A DNA stretch of 64,000 bases from Bacteroidales bacterium. Its GTDB lineage: Bacteria > Bacteroidota > Bacteroidia > Bacteroidales > UBA932. The notes below the pieces were generated by a model. That model ran no database searches and was not told the DNA's origin. It was given only the letters and a program-made list of their open reading frames with translations. The DNA lies in assembly GCA_017509685.1 (NCBI GenBank), contig JAFWPA010000056.1, positions 62,001-126,000 on the forward strand, read 5' to 3'. Position 1 is the first letter of the stretch. Every line of letters starts with the position of its first letter. Below are positions 45,461-53,222 of the stretch, one piece after another. The position numbers and the translations under genes were made by a program.

Positions 45461-47732
45461 CGGCGCTAGCATAGCGCTGGGTGCGGTCATCGGAGATGAC
45501 GCCGCTCCAGTTGAGGCCGAAGCCGAAGTTCCAGGCGTTGCCGTCGGCGTCCAGCAGGGCACGCATGTCGTGGGGGACGTCCTCGCACTGCTCTTCCACG
45601 GTGCGCATATCGGCCGGCATCTGCATGGGGAGGAGGGCCGACGGTTCATACTTCCCGCTCACCAGGTCCAGCACCGCCTGGTTCTGCACGCCGAAGCGAA
45701 GGAGGATGGCGTCGGCGTAGGGCTCCAGCTCCGAGAGTACGGCCGGGCGGGAGAGGCTCACCGCCACCACCACGGGCTTATCACCCATGGCTTTGCGCGT
45801 GTTGATAACTAGGTCCAGATCGGCCTCGTTGTAGGTCTTCACGCTCTTCCCCTTGTAGGAACGGTTGGTGAAGGTCTCCTTGGGGTCTCCGCCGGCGATG
45901 GATTCCGCACGGGCGTACACCGCTTTGTAGGGCCGATACTGAAGGCTGATGGGCACGTAGCCGTTGCCTCCCTTCTGGCGGTCGGCCACATCATAGCCGC
46001 TGCCGGAAGAAGGCTCCTGGATGAGTACGAGGGCGAAATCGGCTTCCTCGGGGGTGTCGGCCCAGTCGTAGTATTTCTCGACCAGCGCGCGGTCGATGGG
46101 GTAGTCCCAATGCGCGGGGGCGCCCATGGACAGGCCGAACATGCCCGGCATCTGCGGGTAGAAGCGCTTGGGAACGTATACTTTGAGGCGTTCCTGCATG
46201 GGCAGGGCACCGTTATGGTTCTTGGTCAGGACCACGCTCTTCACTTGGGCCTCAAATCCCGCCTTCATGAATTCCGGATTGCCAACCACTTCCGTGGCGT
46301 TGGCGGGGCTGGTGTAGGGATTCTCGAACAGTCCGGTGCGGAAGGAGTTCATGAGAAGACGCGCGGCGCTGGCCTCGAAGCGCTCCCGGGCATACGCCTC
46401 TCCGAAATCACGCACAAACATCTGATAGGCCTCCAGCACGGGACCCTTGTCGTTGTTGCCGCCAAACTGGTCCACGCCGGAGAGCAGCACCTGATAGTGC
46501 CTTTCAGCCACGGTGAGGTTCTCCACGCCCCAGCACTTGCCGTCGAAGGACTCGATGGCCCGGTTGTCATAGGTGATGTTCCAGTCCGTGCACACAACAC
46601 CGCTGTAGCCGTATTTGTCCCGGAGCAGCTCCTGGATCATCCAGTGGCTGTAGCTGTTGCCCACGTTTTTGCCGGAAGGGTCTTTGCCGTAAGATATAGT
46701 ATAATAAGGCATTACAGCGCTGGCCATGCCCGTACCGTCCTGGAGGGCGAAGGCGCCGTCTACGAAGGGCTGCAGGTGCATGCCGAAGTTTTTGCCGGGA
46801 TAAACGGCATATTTACCGTAATTGAAGTGGGCGTCACGGCCGCCTTCCTCGGGGCCGCCGGAGGGCCAGTGCTTGACCATGGCGTTCACGCTCTCGTTGC
46901 CCCAGCCGCCGTCACCGGTGGTCTGGAAGCCGTCTACATAGGCGCGGGCCATATCCCGGTCCAGGATGGGATTCTCGCCGAAAGTGCCGTTGAAGCGGCT
47001 CCAGCGGGGTTCCGTGGCCAGGTCTATCTGGGGACTGAGGGCCGTGGCGATGCCCAGGGCGCGGTATTCGCGGGAGGCGATGGAGCCGAACTCCTTCACC
47101 AGGGCAGGGTCAAAGGTGGCGGCCAGTCCCAGGGGAGTGGGCCACAGGGAGATCTGCCCGCCGGCGCCCATGTTGAATTCGGCCGTGGCGGCGGTCTCGT
47201 TGCGCGGGTCGGAAGAAATATTCACGGGAACGCCGTGTCCCATTCCCTCTACCAGGGCCTGCATCGCGTTGTTCCAGCGGGCGGCCACGGCGGGGCTCTC
47301 CACGCTGGTCACCAGCACGGCGCGCAGGTTGTCCTCCGTGAGGAACTTTTTCTGCTGCTCCGTGAGATCCCAGGCGTTATGATCCTCGCTGGCATAGCTG
47401 GCTGCGCCGAATCCGTACGCGCTGCCCGGCACCGCCTGATGGCTGCTGTACAGCATGAGGCCGGCGATTTCCTCAATGGAAAGCTGTGCGGCCAGGTCCT
47501 TGGCGCGCTCATCGGCCGGCAGGCGCCAGTCCTCGTACACGTCCAGCTGGCCGTTCCGGTTCAGGTCCTTGAAGGCAAAGCCCTTGTCCTCAAGGATGGG
47601 GGCCGATGTATACCCAAGCGTGGCGCCGCCTTTCTGGGTAATCACTTGGTAGCCGTCGGCTTCCGAAGACTGCCACTTGGGGCCGCAGGAGGCCACTGCC
47701 AGCAGCAGCAGGGGGAACAGGTATCTTTTCAT
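45450..47732 (-). CDS. Family GH3 glycosidase lipoprotein without FnIII domain
   Basis: A 760-residue lipoprotein (lipobox AVASC, Cys16) of a distinct GH3 subfamily. After the signal comes an EF-hand-like FKDLNRNGQLDVYEDWR (about 54-70), then the TIM barrel with KHWPSGGPEEGGRDAHF (about 287-303, replacing the usual KHF) and nucleophile Asp383 (VVCTDWN), then an alpha/beta sandwich that ends the protein near LNWSGVI; no FnIII domain. This subfamily includes exo-acting beta-glucosidases and related enzymes. It begins only 11 bases after the porin gene, so it is probably transcribed with the PqqD/HprK/ABC operon upstream as well as feeding the PUL. Confidence 0.9.
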   Translation of the reverse strand: MKRYLFPLLLLAVASCGPKWQSSEADGYQVITQKGGATLGYTSAPILEDKGFAFKDLNRNGQLDVYEDWRLPADERAKDLAAQLSIEEIAGLMLYSSHQAVPGSAYGFGAASYASEDHNAWDLTEQQKKFLTEDNLRAVLVTSVESPAVAARWNNAMQALVEGMGHGVPVNISSDPRNETAATAEFNMGAGGQISLWPTPLGLAATFDPALVKEFGSIASREYRALGIATALSPQIDLATEPRWSRFNGTFGENPILDRDMARAYVDGFQTTGDGGWGNESVNAMVKHWPSGGPEEGGRDAHFNYGKYAVYPGKNFGMHLQPFVDGAFALQDGTGMASAVMPYYTISYGKDPSGKNVGNSYSHWMIQELLRDKYGYSGVVCTDWNITYDNRAIESFDGKCWGVENLTVAERHYQVLLSGVDQFGGNNDKGPVLEAYQMFVRDFGEAYARERFEASAARLLMNSFRTGLFENPYTSPANATEVVGNPEFMKAGFEAQVKSVVLTKNHNGALPMQERLKVYVPKRFYPQMPGMFGLSMGAPAHWDYPIDRALVEKYYDWADTPEEADFALVLIQEPSSGSGYDVADRQKGGNGYVPISLQYRPYKAVYARAESIAGGDPKETFTNRSYKGKSVKTYNEADLDLVINTRKAMGDKPVVVAVSLSRPAVLSELEPYADAILLRFGVQNQAVLDLVSGKYEPSALLPMQMPADMRTVEEQCEDVPHDMRALLDADGNAWNFGFGLNWSGVISDDRTQRYASAVKD

Positions 47733-47743
47733 TTCGGTATGGG

Positions 47744-48736
47744 TTATTTGTTTCGGTTGTATATCATGAACTTCCAGGTGACGCCCAGGTCGAAGTTGTT
47801 GATGTTGTCGTGGTTGTCCCGGAACCAGACGGCGTGGAGGCGCAGGTTTTCGTTGCCCAGGGGGAAGAATTCCACGCCGGCGCCGTAGTAGAAGTAGTCG
47901 TTGCCGGCGGGGAGGATGAGGTCGTAGCTCTCTCCGTTTTCATCAACGTTCTGGGCGTCGTTGCGCTCGTAGCCCACCTTGGTGCACAGGTTCCACTTGC
48001 CCAGGGTGAGGATGGCCTTGCCGATGAGGCTCCAGTCGCTGAGGAAGAAATGCTTCTGCTTGAACGAGGACCGGTTGATGAAGTCCACGTCCAGGGCCAG
48101 GGGGCCGATGAAGAAGCGGTTGCCCAGGGCAATCCAGTTCATCATCTGCTTGCGCTCGTCCTCTACGTAGTTGTAGCTCCAGGTGGTGTGCCACCAGGGC
48201 GTGAAGGAACCGTTCCAATATAAATTATAGGAATAGGCATTCTGCTTGGCCGGCGAAATGGGGGAGGGGCAGAACTGGAGGGTGATGTTCTGGCCTGGAA
48301 CGGGGGTGAAGGTGGCGCTGACGCCAAAGGCATAATATTGATACCAGTTGTTTACGAAGGTGCCGTAATAGTATACGTCGATAGGGGCCGAGTCCACCTC
48401 GTAAGTGCCCACCAGGATGGCCTGTTTGCCCGCGGTGAAGGCCCATTTGGGCGTAGCCTGCCAGCGTAGCCACAGGAAATCCGTGGCGTTGAAGGGGTTC
48501 TGGTCGTCGATTTTCTTGTTCAGGCGCTGTCTCACGCGGAAAGTGAGCCGGTCGCTGATTTGCCCCAGGATATGGAAATTGAGGTAGTCTCCCTGGAAAT
48601 GGCTGTTGTAGACGCCGTTGGTGAGATCCTCGTGAAAGGTGGCGCGGGTGTCAATGTAAATCTGGTCCACATGGACCTGGGCCTGCATCAGGGTGCAGGC
48701 AAGCAGGCTGGCGACAAGTATCAGCGTGCGTTTCAT
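47744..48736 (-). CDS. Outer-membrane porin (OprO/P-like beta-barrel)
   Basis: A 330-residue protein with a cleavable signal peptide (LMQAQ, residue 20) and a body of alternating amphipathic strands (TFRVRQRLNKKID, WAFTAGKQAILVGTYEVDSAP, NLRLHAVWFRDNHDN, FDLGVTWKFMIYNRNK), as in phosphate-selective-porin-like barrels of Bacteroidota. The start at 48736 overlaps the ABC transporter stop by four bases (ATGA), so the two are translationally coupled. Another long reading frame runs upstream through the ABC gene but lacks any signal and is not real. Inference: it supplies the outer-membrane pore for whatever the ABC transporter moves, or for the sugars released by the adjoining GH3. Confidence 0.78.
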   Translation of the reverse strand: MKRTLILVASLLACTLMQAQVHVDQIYIDTRATFHEDLTNGVYNSHFQGDYLNFHILGQISDRLTFRVRQRLNKKIDDQNPFNATDFLWLRWQATPKWAFTAGKQAILVGTYEVDSAPIDVYYYGTFVNNWYQYYAFGVSATFTPVPGQNITLQFCPSPISPAKQNAYSYNLYWNGSFTPWWHTTWSYNYVEDERKQMMNWIALGNRFFIGPLALDVDFINRSSFKQKHFFLSDWSLIGKAILTLGKWNLCTKVGYERNDAQNVDENGESYDLILPAGNDYFYYGAGVEFFPLGNENLRLHAVWFRDNHDNINNFDLGVTWKFMIYNRNK

Positions 48737-50370
48737 AGTTGGTTGGAAGGTTTCAGTGTTACGGTATGGTCGGCGAAGCGCACGGCTGCCTCCCGATGGG
48801 AGATGAACAGCATGGTCTTGTGCCCGTGATACTGCCGGTGCAGGTTCTCCAGCAGCTGTTTTTCGGTTTCGGGATCCAGGGCCGATGTGGATTCGTCCAG
48901 GATAAGCACCCCGCCGGGACGCAGCAGGGCGCGGGCGATGGCCACGCGCTGGGCCTGGCCTTCGGACAGGCCGCTGCCCGTTTCTCCGCAGGGCGTGTCC
49001 AGCCCTTCGGGGAGCTGGAAGACGAAGCCGGCCATGGCAGTGTCCAGTGCGGCGCGCATCTGCTCCTCCGAGGCGGCGGGGGCCGCCAGCAGGAGGTTGC
49101 TGCGGATGGTGCCGGACAGCAGGGAATTTCCCTGCGGGATGTACATGAAATTGCCCCTGAGTGCGCTCCCGGCAGGGAATCCGCCCACCGTGACGGAACC
49201 GTCGGTGGGTTTGAGCAGCCCCAGGATGAGGCGGATAAGAGTGCTCTTGCCGATTCCCGTAGGCCCCATGATTACCGTCATCTCCCCGGCGGGGAACTCG
49301 CAGGAGAAATCCTGCAGGACGGGTTGTTCGATGCCGGGATAAGCATAGGTGAGGTGCTGTACGCTGATGGCGGGGGCGCCTTCGATAAGGTGTTGTTCCT
49401 CCAGCGGTTCCAGCTCCAGCTCCTGCAGGTCCATCAGGCGCTCGATGGAGGTGAGGGCTTGGATGAAGGCGGGAATCTGCCGGCCGAATTCCGCGATGGG
49501 CCGCTGCACCTGGCCCACCAGCTGCAGGAAGGCTGTCATGGTACCGTAGGTGACGGTACCGGCGCAGATGCCGAAGATACCCCAGAGGAAGGCGGCGGCA
49601 TGCCCGGCCTGGAAGCCGAAGAACATGAGCCCGCGGGCTACGGCGTTGTAGTTGAGGCGTTTGCGGGTAGAGGCTTCTACATCGGCCTGCAGCCAGCCGA
49701 ATTTCTCCAGCACGCGTTCTACATTGGTGAGGGTGAGTACCAGCACGCGATGCTGAAGGCTTTCCTGCATCAGTTGCTGGAGTTCGCTTTCCCGGCTGCG
49801 GATAGAGGCCATGAGCTGGCGTAACTGCCTGAAAAACAGTTTGGAGCCGAAGACCGTAGAGAACATGAGGATGAGAAGCAGCCACAGCAGGTTGGGCGCC
49901 AGCAGCATCAGATAGATGCTGGCGGCCAGGAGCTGGATGGTGGTGAGCACCATGCCGGGCAGACGTTCGGTGATGAGCTCGGCCACCACGCGGATGTCTT
50001 CCTCCAGACGGTTCACGGTGTCCCCGGAGAGGAAACGCTCGCGGCCGTCCCATCGGCTCTTCATCACGTGCCCGAAGAGGTCCTTGCGCAAGATGTTCTG
50101 CGCCTTCACCAGGTTGTAGGAATCCCACCAGCCGGAGAAGATGATGCAGCCTAGCTGAAGGAGAAGGATGCCCAGGAAGATGCCGATAGCCGGCCCCAGC
50201 GGGTCCTTGCTGACGCCGGTGGCAATGTCCACCAGGTATTTGCTGGCCCAGACGAAGCCCAGGGAGGCCGCGATGCGCAGCAGGCCGATGCCCACGCTCA
50301 CCGCCATCCGCCACCTTACCGGCGCGGACATCCCCCAAAGGGCCTTCATACAGGCGCTCAGCTTCTTCAT
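48733..50370 (-). CDS. ABC transporter, fused permease and ATPase (exporter type)
   Basis: A 545-residue half-transporter: six-helix membrane domain (about 20-310, with ERFLSGDTVNRLEEDI, the coupling region) and a nucleotide-binding domain with Walker A GPTGIGKST (369-377), signature LSEGQAQR (a variant of LSGGQ) and Walker B GVLILDEST. It resembles exporters of peptides and lipids and would act as a homodimer. Lacks an N-terminal C39 peptidase domain. One base separates it from the PqqD gene and it overlaps the porin, so it belongs to a five-gene operon with PqqD, S24/S26 peptidase and HprK-like kinase. Such sets suggest export of a modified peptide, though no precursor is visible. Confidence 0.9.
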   Translation of the reverse strand: MKKLSACMKALWGMSAPVRWRMAVSVGIGLLRIAASLGFVWASKYLVDIATGVSKDPLGPAIGIFLGILLLQLGCIIFSGWWDSYNLVKAQNILRKDLFGHVMKSRWDGRERFLSGDTVNRLEEDIRVVAELITERLPGMVLTTIQLLAASIYLMLLAPNLLWLLLILMFSTVFGSKLFFRQLRQLMASIRSRESELQQLMQESLQHRVLVLTLTNVERVLEKFGWLQADVEASTRKRLNYNAVARGLMFFGFQAGHAAAFLWGIFGICAGTVTYGTMTAFLQLVGQVQRPIAEFGRQIPAFIQALTSIERLMDLQELELEPLEEQHLIEGAPAISVQHLTYAYPGIEQPVLQDFSCEFPAGEMTVIMGPTGIGKSTLIRLILGLLKPTDGSVTVGGFPAGSALRGNFMYIPQGNSLLSGTIRSNLLLAAPAASEEQMRAALDTAMAGFVFQLPEGLDTPCGETGSGLSEGQAQRVAIARALLRPGGVLILDESTSALDPETEKQLLENLHRQYHGHKTMLFISHREAAVRFADHTVTLKPSNQL

Positions 50371-50371
50371 C

Positions 50372-50644
50372 TTAGTCTTCTTCGGCTACGCCCTGCTCCA
50401 GCCAGATGGCCGTGAGCTTGTCTACGTCGGCGGCGGCGCGCTCTTCGGACACATCGTACTTGTCCAGCAGCAGCTGCACCAGGGTTTGCTTGGAGAACGT
50501 CTTGCCGGTCACTTCCTTCCACAGATAGGCGGCGCTCTCGTTCAGGGAAAGCATCTTATTGAAATTCACCTGTGCCAGGCCTTCGCCCACCACTACGTAT
50601 TCTCCGCAGATCTGCCGGAGAATGAATCCTTCTTTAAGCTTCAT
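50372..50644 (-). CDS. PqqD-family peptide-binding chaperone
   Basis: A 90-residue protein with the PqqD winged-helix form (YVVVGEGLAQVNFNKMLSLNESAAYLWKEV, then a C-terminal VDKLTAIWLEQGV). PqqD domains (RiPP recognition elements) bind the leader of precursor peptides and present it to a modifying enzyme. It overlaps the peptidase gene by four bases and is followed after one base by the ABC transporter. Bacteroidota carry uncharacterised loci where PqqD is found with an HprK-like kinase, an S24/S26 peptidase and an ABC transporter; this fits that pattern. Confidence 0.87.
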   Translation of the reverse strand: MKLKEGFILRQICGEYVVVGEGLAQVNFNKMLSLNESAAYLWKEVTGKTFSKQTLVQLLLDKYDVSEERAAADVDKLTAIWLEQGVAEED

Positions 50645-51138
50645 ATGATTCTTCTATAGATGGCTAAAATGTATCTTCTAAAAGGTTTCAGGCGCCGCCA
50701 CCAAAGTCCGTTGCCGGGTTTCACCACGCGGGAGCCCCGTTCGATGGCTACTACGGTGCCCAGGACATCGGCCTTGGTGCAGGTTTCGGTGCCCGCCAGG
50801 TTGCCGTCTCCCATGAGGGTGAGCCGGTCTCCGTCCACGGCGATGAGCCGGTGCAGCACGTAGCGGGGAGCTATCACTACATCCCTCGCGCTATCTTTAT
50901 TGAGGGGGCTCTGCCCCCTATTATCCCCCGAGGCCTCCGGCCATCCTTTTAGTCTCACCAATAGCATGTCTCCCACGGCCACATCGGGCAACTTTTTGAG
51001 CCGGACGCTGTCCCGCCCGCCGCGGATGAAAGGCAGCATGCTGCAGCCCAGCGGCTTCAGGGTGACCTCCCGCCCTTCGTTCATGAGGGCGGCGGCATCC
51101 TCCAGGAGCACTTCGTTGGCGACTACCTTCTTATCCAT
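50641..51138 (-). CDS. S24/S26 family signal-peptidase-like protein with an in-frame repeat insertion
   Basis: A 165-residue protein. GCSMLPFIRGGRDSV holds the nucleophile-type Ser33; VLHRLIAVDGDRLTLMGDGN holds the histidine position expected for the Ser-His (SipW/ER-type) branch. Residues about 65-85 (GWPEASGDNRGQ, SPLNKDSARD) are encoded by copy B of the GC-rich hairpin repeat and sit exactly where relatives run straight from the "GD-x-LLVRL" strand to the "YVLHR" strand, so the element has inserted in frame in a surface loop. The start is the ATG at 51138 (8-base overlap with the kinase gene); upstream codons in this frame are shadow. It may cleave the leader of an exported peptide. It is unknown whether the insertion leaves it active. 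Confidence 0.82.
   Translation of the reverse strand: MDKKVVANEVLLEDAAALMNEGREVTLKPLGCSMLPFIRGGRDSVRLKKLPDVAVGDMLLVRLKGWPEASGDNRGQSPLNKDSARDVVIAPRYVLHRLIAVDGDRLTLMGDGNLAGTETCTKADVLGTVVAIERGSRVVKPGNGLWWRRLKPFRRYILAIYRRII
50902..50950 (-). repeat. GC-rich double-hairpin repeat, copy B (inside a coding sequence)
   Basis: On the minus strand this reads AGGATGGCCGGAGGCCTCGG then GGATAATAGGGGGCAGAGCC and CCCT. It shares GGCCGGAGGCC, GGGGG and AGGGGGCAGAGCCCCCT with copy A at 4934-5011, but lacks the 18-base palindrome between TTGGTGAG... and GGCCGG. It lies wholly within the S24/S26 peptidase gene, keeps the frame open and adds about 20 codons. Confidence 0.8.
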
Positions 51139-52000
51139 TGGCAACGGTGTTATGGCACAGGACGGCCGCTTCTTCGTTGGGCAGGCAGTCCAGGACGTAG
51201 CAGGGAACCGTGCGGGTGAGGCCTTCCAGGGTGTGGTGCCAGCCATCGGCCAGTCCCTCGAAAGGGCGGAAGCCCGACGCCGACGCCATGAGCGAAGCAT
51301 AAGCCTCCAGCACGGGCAAGCGCTGGATCTTGTTGAACGGCGCCTGCCGGATGCGCACTACGGCGCCCACCGGGACGTCCTTGGCCTTGTAGCAAGGCGT
51401 TTTCCCGCTCCAGGGGCTGCCGTACACGCGGGCGCTGCCGTCGGGCATCAGGCGCAGGATGGGGTTGTCGTCGTTGAGCAGTTCGGTGCCGGGAATATGT
51501 TTGAGCCAGAGGCTGCTGTGGGTGCTTTTTCCGGTGCCGCTCTTGCCCAGGAACAGGTATCCTTTCCCTTCGTTCATCACCACGGAGGCGTGCATTTCCA
51601 ACAGACCGCTGCGGGCCGATGAAAACGCGAACAGCAGCATCAGGGAGTTGTTTACCGCGAAGGCGTCATCGGCCCCGGTGAGGAGGAGCTGCGCGCTGGA
51701 AAAGTCCTCCGAGGCGCTCATCTCGCCCGCGACGGGCAGGCCGGGGAGGGGACGTACGCGGAAACGCCAGCCGCCGGTGCTGTAGCGGTCGATGGCGATG
51801 ACCGGGAAGCCCGGACCGTCGTCGGTGGTGTAAAAAGACGTGGTGGGTATGAGGGGAAGGCTGTTCACCAACTTGAGGCTGAACAGCAGGGGAGCGTCCG
51901 TTTTAGTGGTGAGGAACGGCTCCAGATTGGACAGGGCGGGGATTTTCCCCTCCAGTTCAAAGCGATAGCCGGCCACTTGATATATATGTTTTTGCTCCAT
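51131..52000 (-). CDS. HPr kinase-like P-loop protein of a PqqD-associated system
   Basis: A 289-residue protein of the HprK/PEP-carboxykinase-like kinase group: His137 in EMHASVV, Walker A G152-KSGTGKST160, and NDD (176-178) followed by GSPWSGKTPCY, all in the order seen in HprK-related kinases. It lacks the N-terminal DRTGG-type domain of true HPr kinase. Relatives occur in lasso-peptide and other RiPP loci, where some phosphorylate the precursor peptide, and in the "HPr-rel" systems with PqqD. First gene of the operon, with a -7 promoter box at 52016-52023, overlapping the peptidase gene by 8 bases. Substrate unknown; no HPr or precursor gene is in the window. Confidence 0.83.
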   Translation of the reverse strand: MEQKHIYQVAGYRFELEGKIPALSNLEPFLTTKTDAPLLFSLKLVNSLPLIPTTSFYTTDDGPGFPVIAIDRYSTGGWRFRVRPLPGLPVAGEMSASEDFSSAQLLLTGADDAFAVNNSLMLLFAFSSARSGLLEMHASVVMNEGKGYLFLGKSGTGKSTHSSLWLKHIPGTELLNDDNPILRLMPDGSARVYGSPWSGKTPCYKAKDVPVGAVVRIRQAPFNKIQRLPVLEAYASLMASASGFRPFEGLADGWHHTLEGLTRTVPCYVLDCLPNEEAAVLCHNTVANG

Positions 52001-52015
52001 ATGCGGTTAATTATA

Positions 52016-52023
52016 CAAATCTA
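52016..52023 (-). promoter_or_regulatory. -7 promoter box for the HprK/PqqD operon
   Basis: TAGATTTG on the minus strand (complement of 52016-52023), about 16 bases before the ATG at 52000. The upstream side is the terminator of the previous operon and offers no good TTTG box, so strength is uncertain. Confidence 0.5.
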
Positions 52024-52036
52024 TGCAAAATGGGGC

Positions 52037-52061
52037 AAAAAAAAAAGCCCTAGAGGGCTTT
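52037..52061 (-). terminator. Rho-independent terminator of the TPR-YebC-esterase-GT4 operon
   Basis: On the minus strand AAAGCCCT-CT-AGGGCTTT (complement of 52044-52061) is followed by a run of ten T (complement of 52037-52046, partly paired). The stop codon TAG of the glycosyltransferase gene lies within the stem-loop, an economical arrangement. Confidence 0.88.
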
Positions 52062-53222
52062 CTTTTTGTCAATGGCGTATTGGAACATATCCACCAGCTT
52101 TTCTACGGAGTGCCGGATATCGTACTGCTCCATCTCCTTGGCGTAAATGTGTCCCATTTCCCAACGCTCCTCGGGGTTGGCCAGCCAGTAGTCTATGCGC
52201 TGGGCCAGGGCCTCGGGGTTCTTTTCCGGGAAGCGGCTGCGGCGGTCCAGGGCGAATTGGGCGGTACCGGAGTAGGGACCTACGGCAATTACGGGCACAG
52301 CACCCTGCTGCAGGGCTTCCATGATGGAAAGGCCTTCCACCTCGATGGTGGCGCAGTGGGCGCAGAGATCGGCCTCGGCAGCCAGTTTCCTGAGGCCGTC
52401 ACGGTCCAGGAATACAAACTGAGGCTCATATCCTACGATTCCTTCCTCATAAAGCTTGTGGGCCTTGCGCTTAATGCGCTTTGCGTCGGGACCGTTACCG
52501 GCAAAGATGAGCTGGATGCGCTTGGCATAAGTGCTGTATTGCATGGCTTCCAGCAGGGTGGACTGATCTTTTTCCTTGGAAAGCCGGCCAATGTAAACCA
52601 CTCGGAGGGGACGGTTGGGGGCTTCGTAATCCTCCGGCATTTCCGTGGGGCGCGTGCATTCGTCGGTGATGACACCGTTGGAAATGAGGGCCAGGTTGGA
52701 CTTGAAATGGTAGCGGCGGAGGCGGTCCAGCACATTCTCCGTGGGGCACTGGACGCAGGCACAGTGATTGAAGACCCAGTTGCGCCAGCAGCGGAGAAGG
52801 AAACGGTTAAACCCTTTCCATTTACGCAGGGGACCCAGGGAGTTGGTAACGTTCTCCGGATGCAGGTGATAGGTGGCCGTGATGGGCTTGCCCAACTTGT
52901 TGGCAATCTTGATGACCCTTATCTCCAGCACGAAGGCTTCTTCCAGGTGCACTACATCGGCCCAGCGGACGGCTTCCTCGATGATGCGGGGGTCGCTGGA
53001 GGCATAGCTGAAGCCCTGGGCCTCGATGATGGGCTGGAACAGGGGGAAGTGGAATTCCTTGAGCTGATAGTAGGGCTGAGGCTCCGGGGCATTCTTGTTG
53101 GGGCCCGACAGTACGCGTACCTCATGGCCCGCCTTTTCCAAGTACTGAACCGTGCGGCGGGCGCTGGCAGACATTCCGTTGCCTTGGATGTAGTAATTAT
53201 TGATTACAAAGAGGATTTTCAT
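52050..53222 (-). CDS. Family-4 glycosyltransferase
   Basis: A 390-residue GT-B fold enzyme: N-terminal MKILFVINNYYIQGNGMSASARRTVQYLEKAGHEV (start typical of GT4), YIGRLSKEKDQSTLLEA in the second Rossmann domain, and the nucleotide-sugar-binding EVEGLSIMEALQQGAVPV. It transfers a sugar from a nucleotide donor to a lipid or envelope acceptor; neither is predictable. It overlaps the upstream esterase gene by 26 bases and is the last gene of an operon with that esterase, YebC and a TPR membrane protein. Its stop lies in the terminator hairpin. Confidence 0.9.
   Translation of the reverse strand: MKILFVINNYYIQGNGMSASARRTVQYLEKAGHEVRVLSGPNKNAPEPQPYYQLKEFHFPLFQPIIEAQGFSYASSDPRIIEEAVRWADVVHLEEAFVLEIRVIKIANKLGKPITATYHLHPENVTNSLGPLRKWKGFNRFLLRCWRNWVFNHCACVQCPTENVLDRLRRYHFKSNLALISNGVITDECTRPTEMPEDYEAPNRPLRVVYIGRLSKEKDQSTLLEAMQYSTYAKRIQLIFAGNGPDAKRIKRKAHKLYEEGIVGYEPQFVFLDRDGLRKLAAEADLCAHCATIEVEGLSIMEALQQGAVPVIAVGPYSGTAQFALDRRSRFPEKNPEALAQRIDYWLANPEERWEMGHIYAKEMEQYDIRHSVEKLVDMFQYAIDKKKAL

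Noticed and set aside
48737..50338. Upstream extension of the porin reading frame through the ABC transporter gene, suggesting a fusion protein
   Set aside because: The extension is an alternative frame of the ABC gene with Arg/Pro/His-rich sequence, while the porin has its own ATG and signal peptide at 48736, overlapping the ABC stop by four bases.
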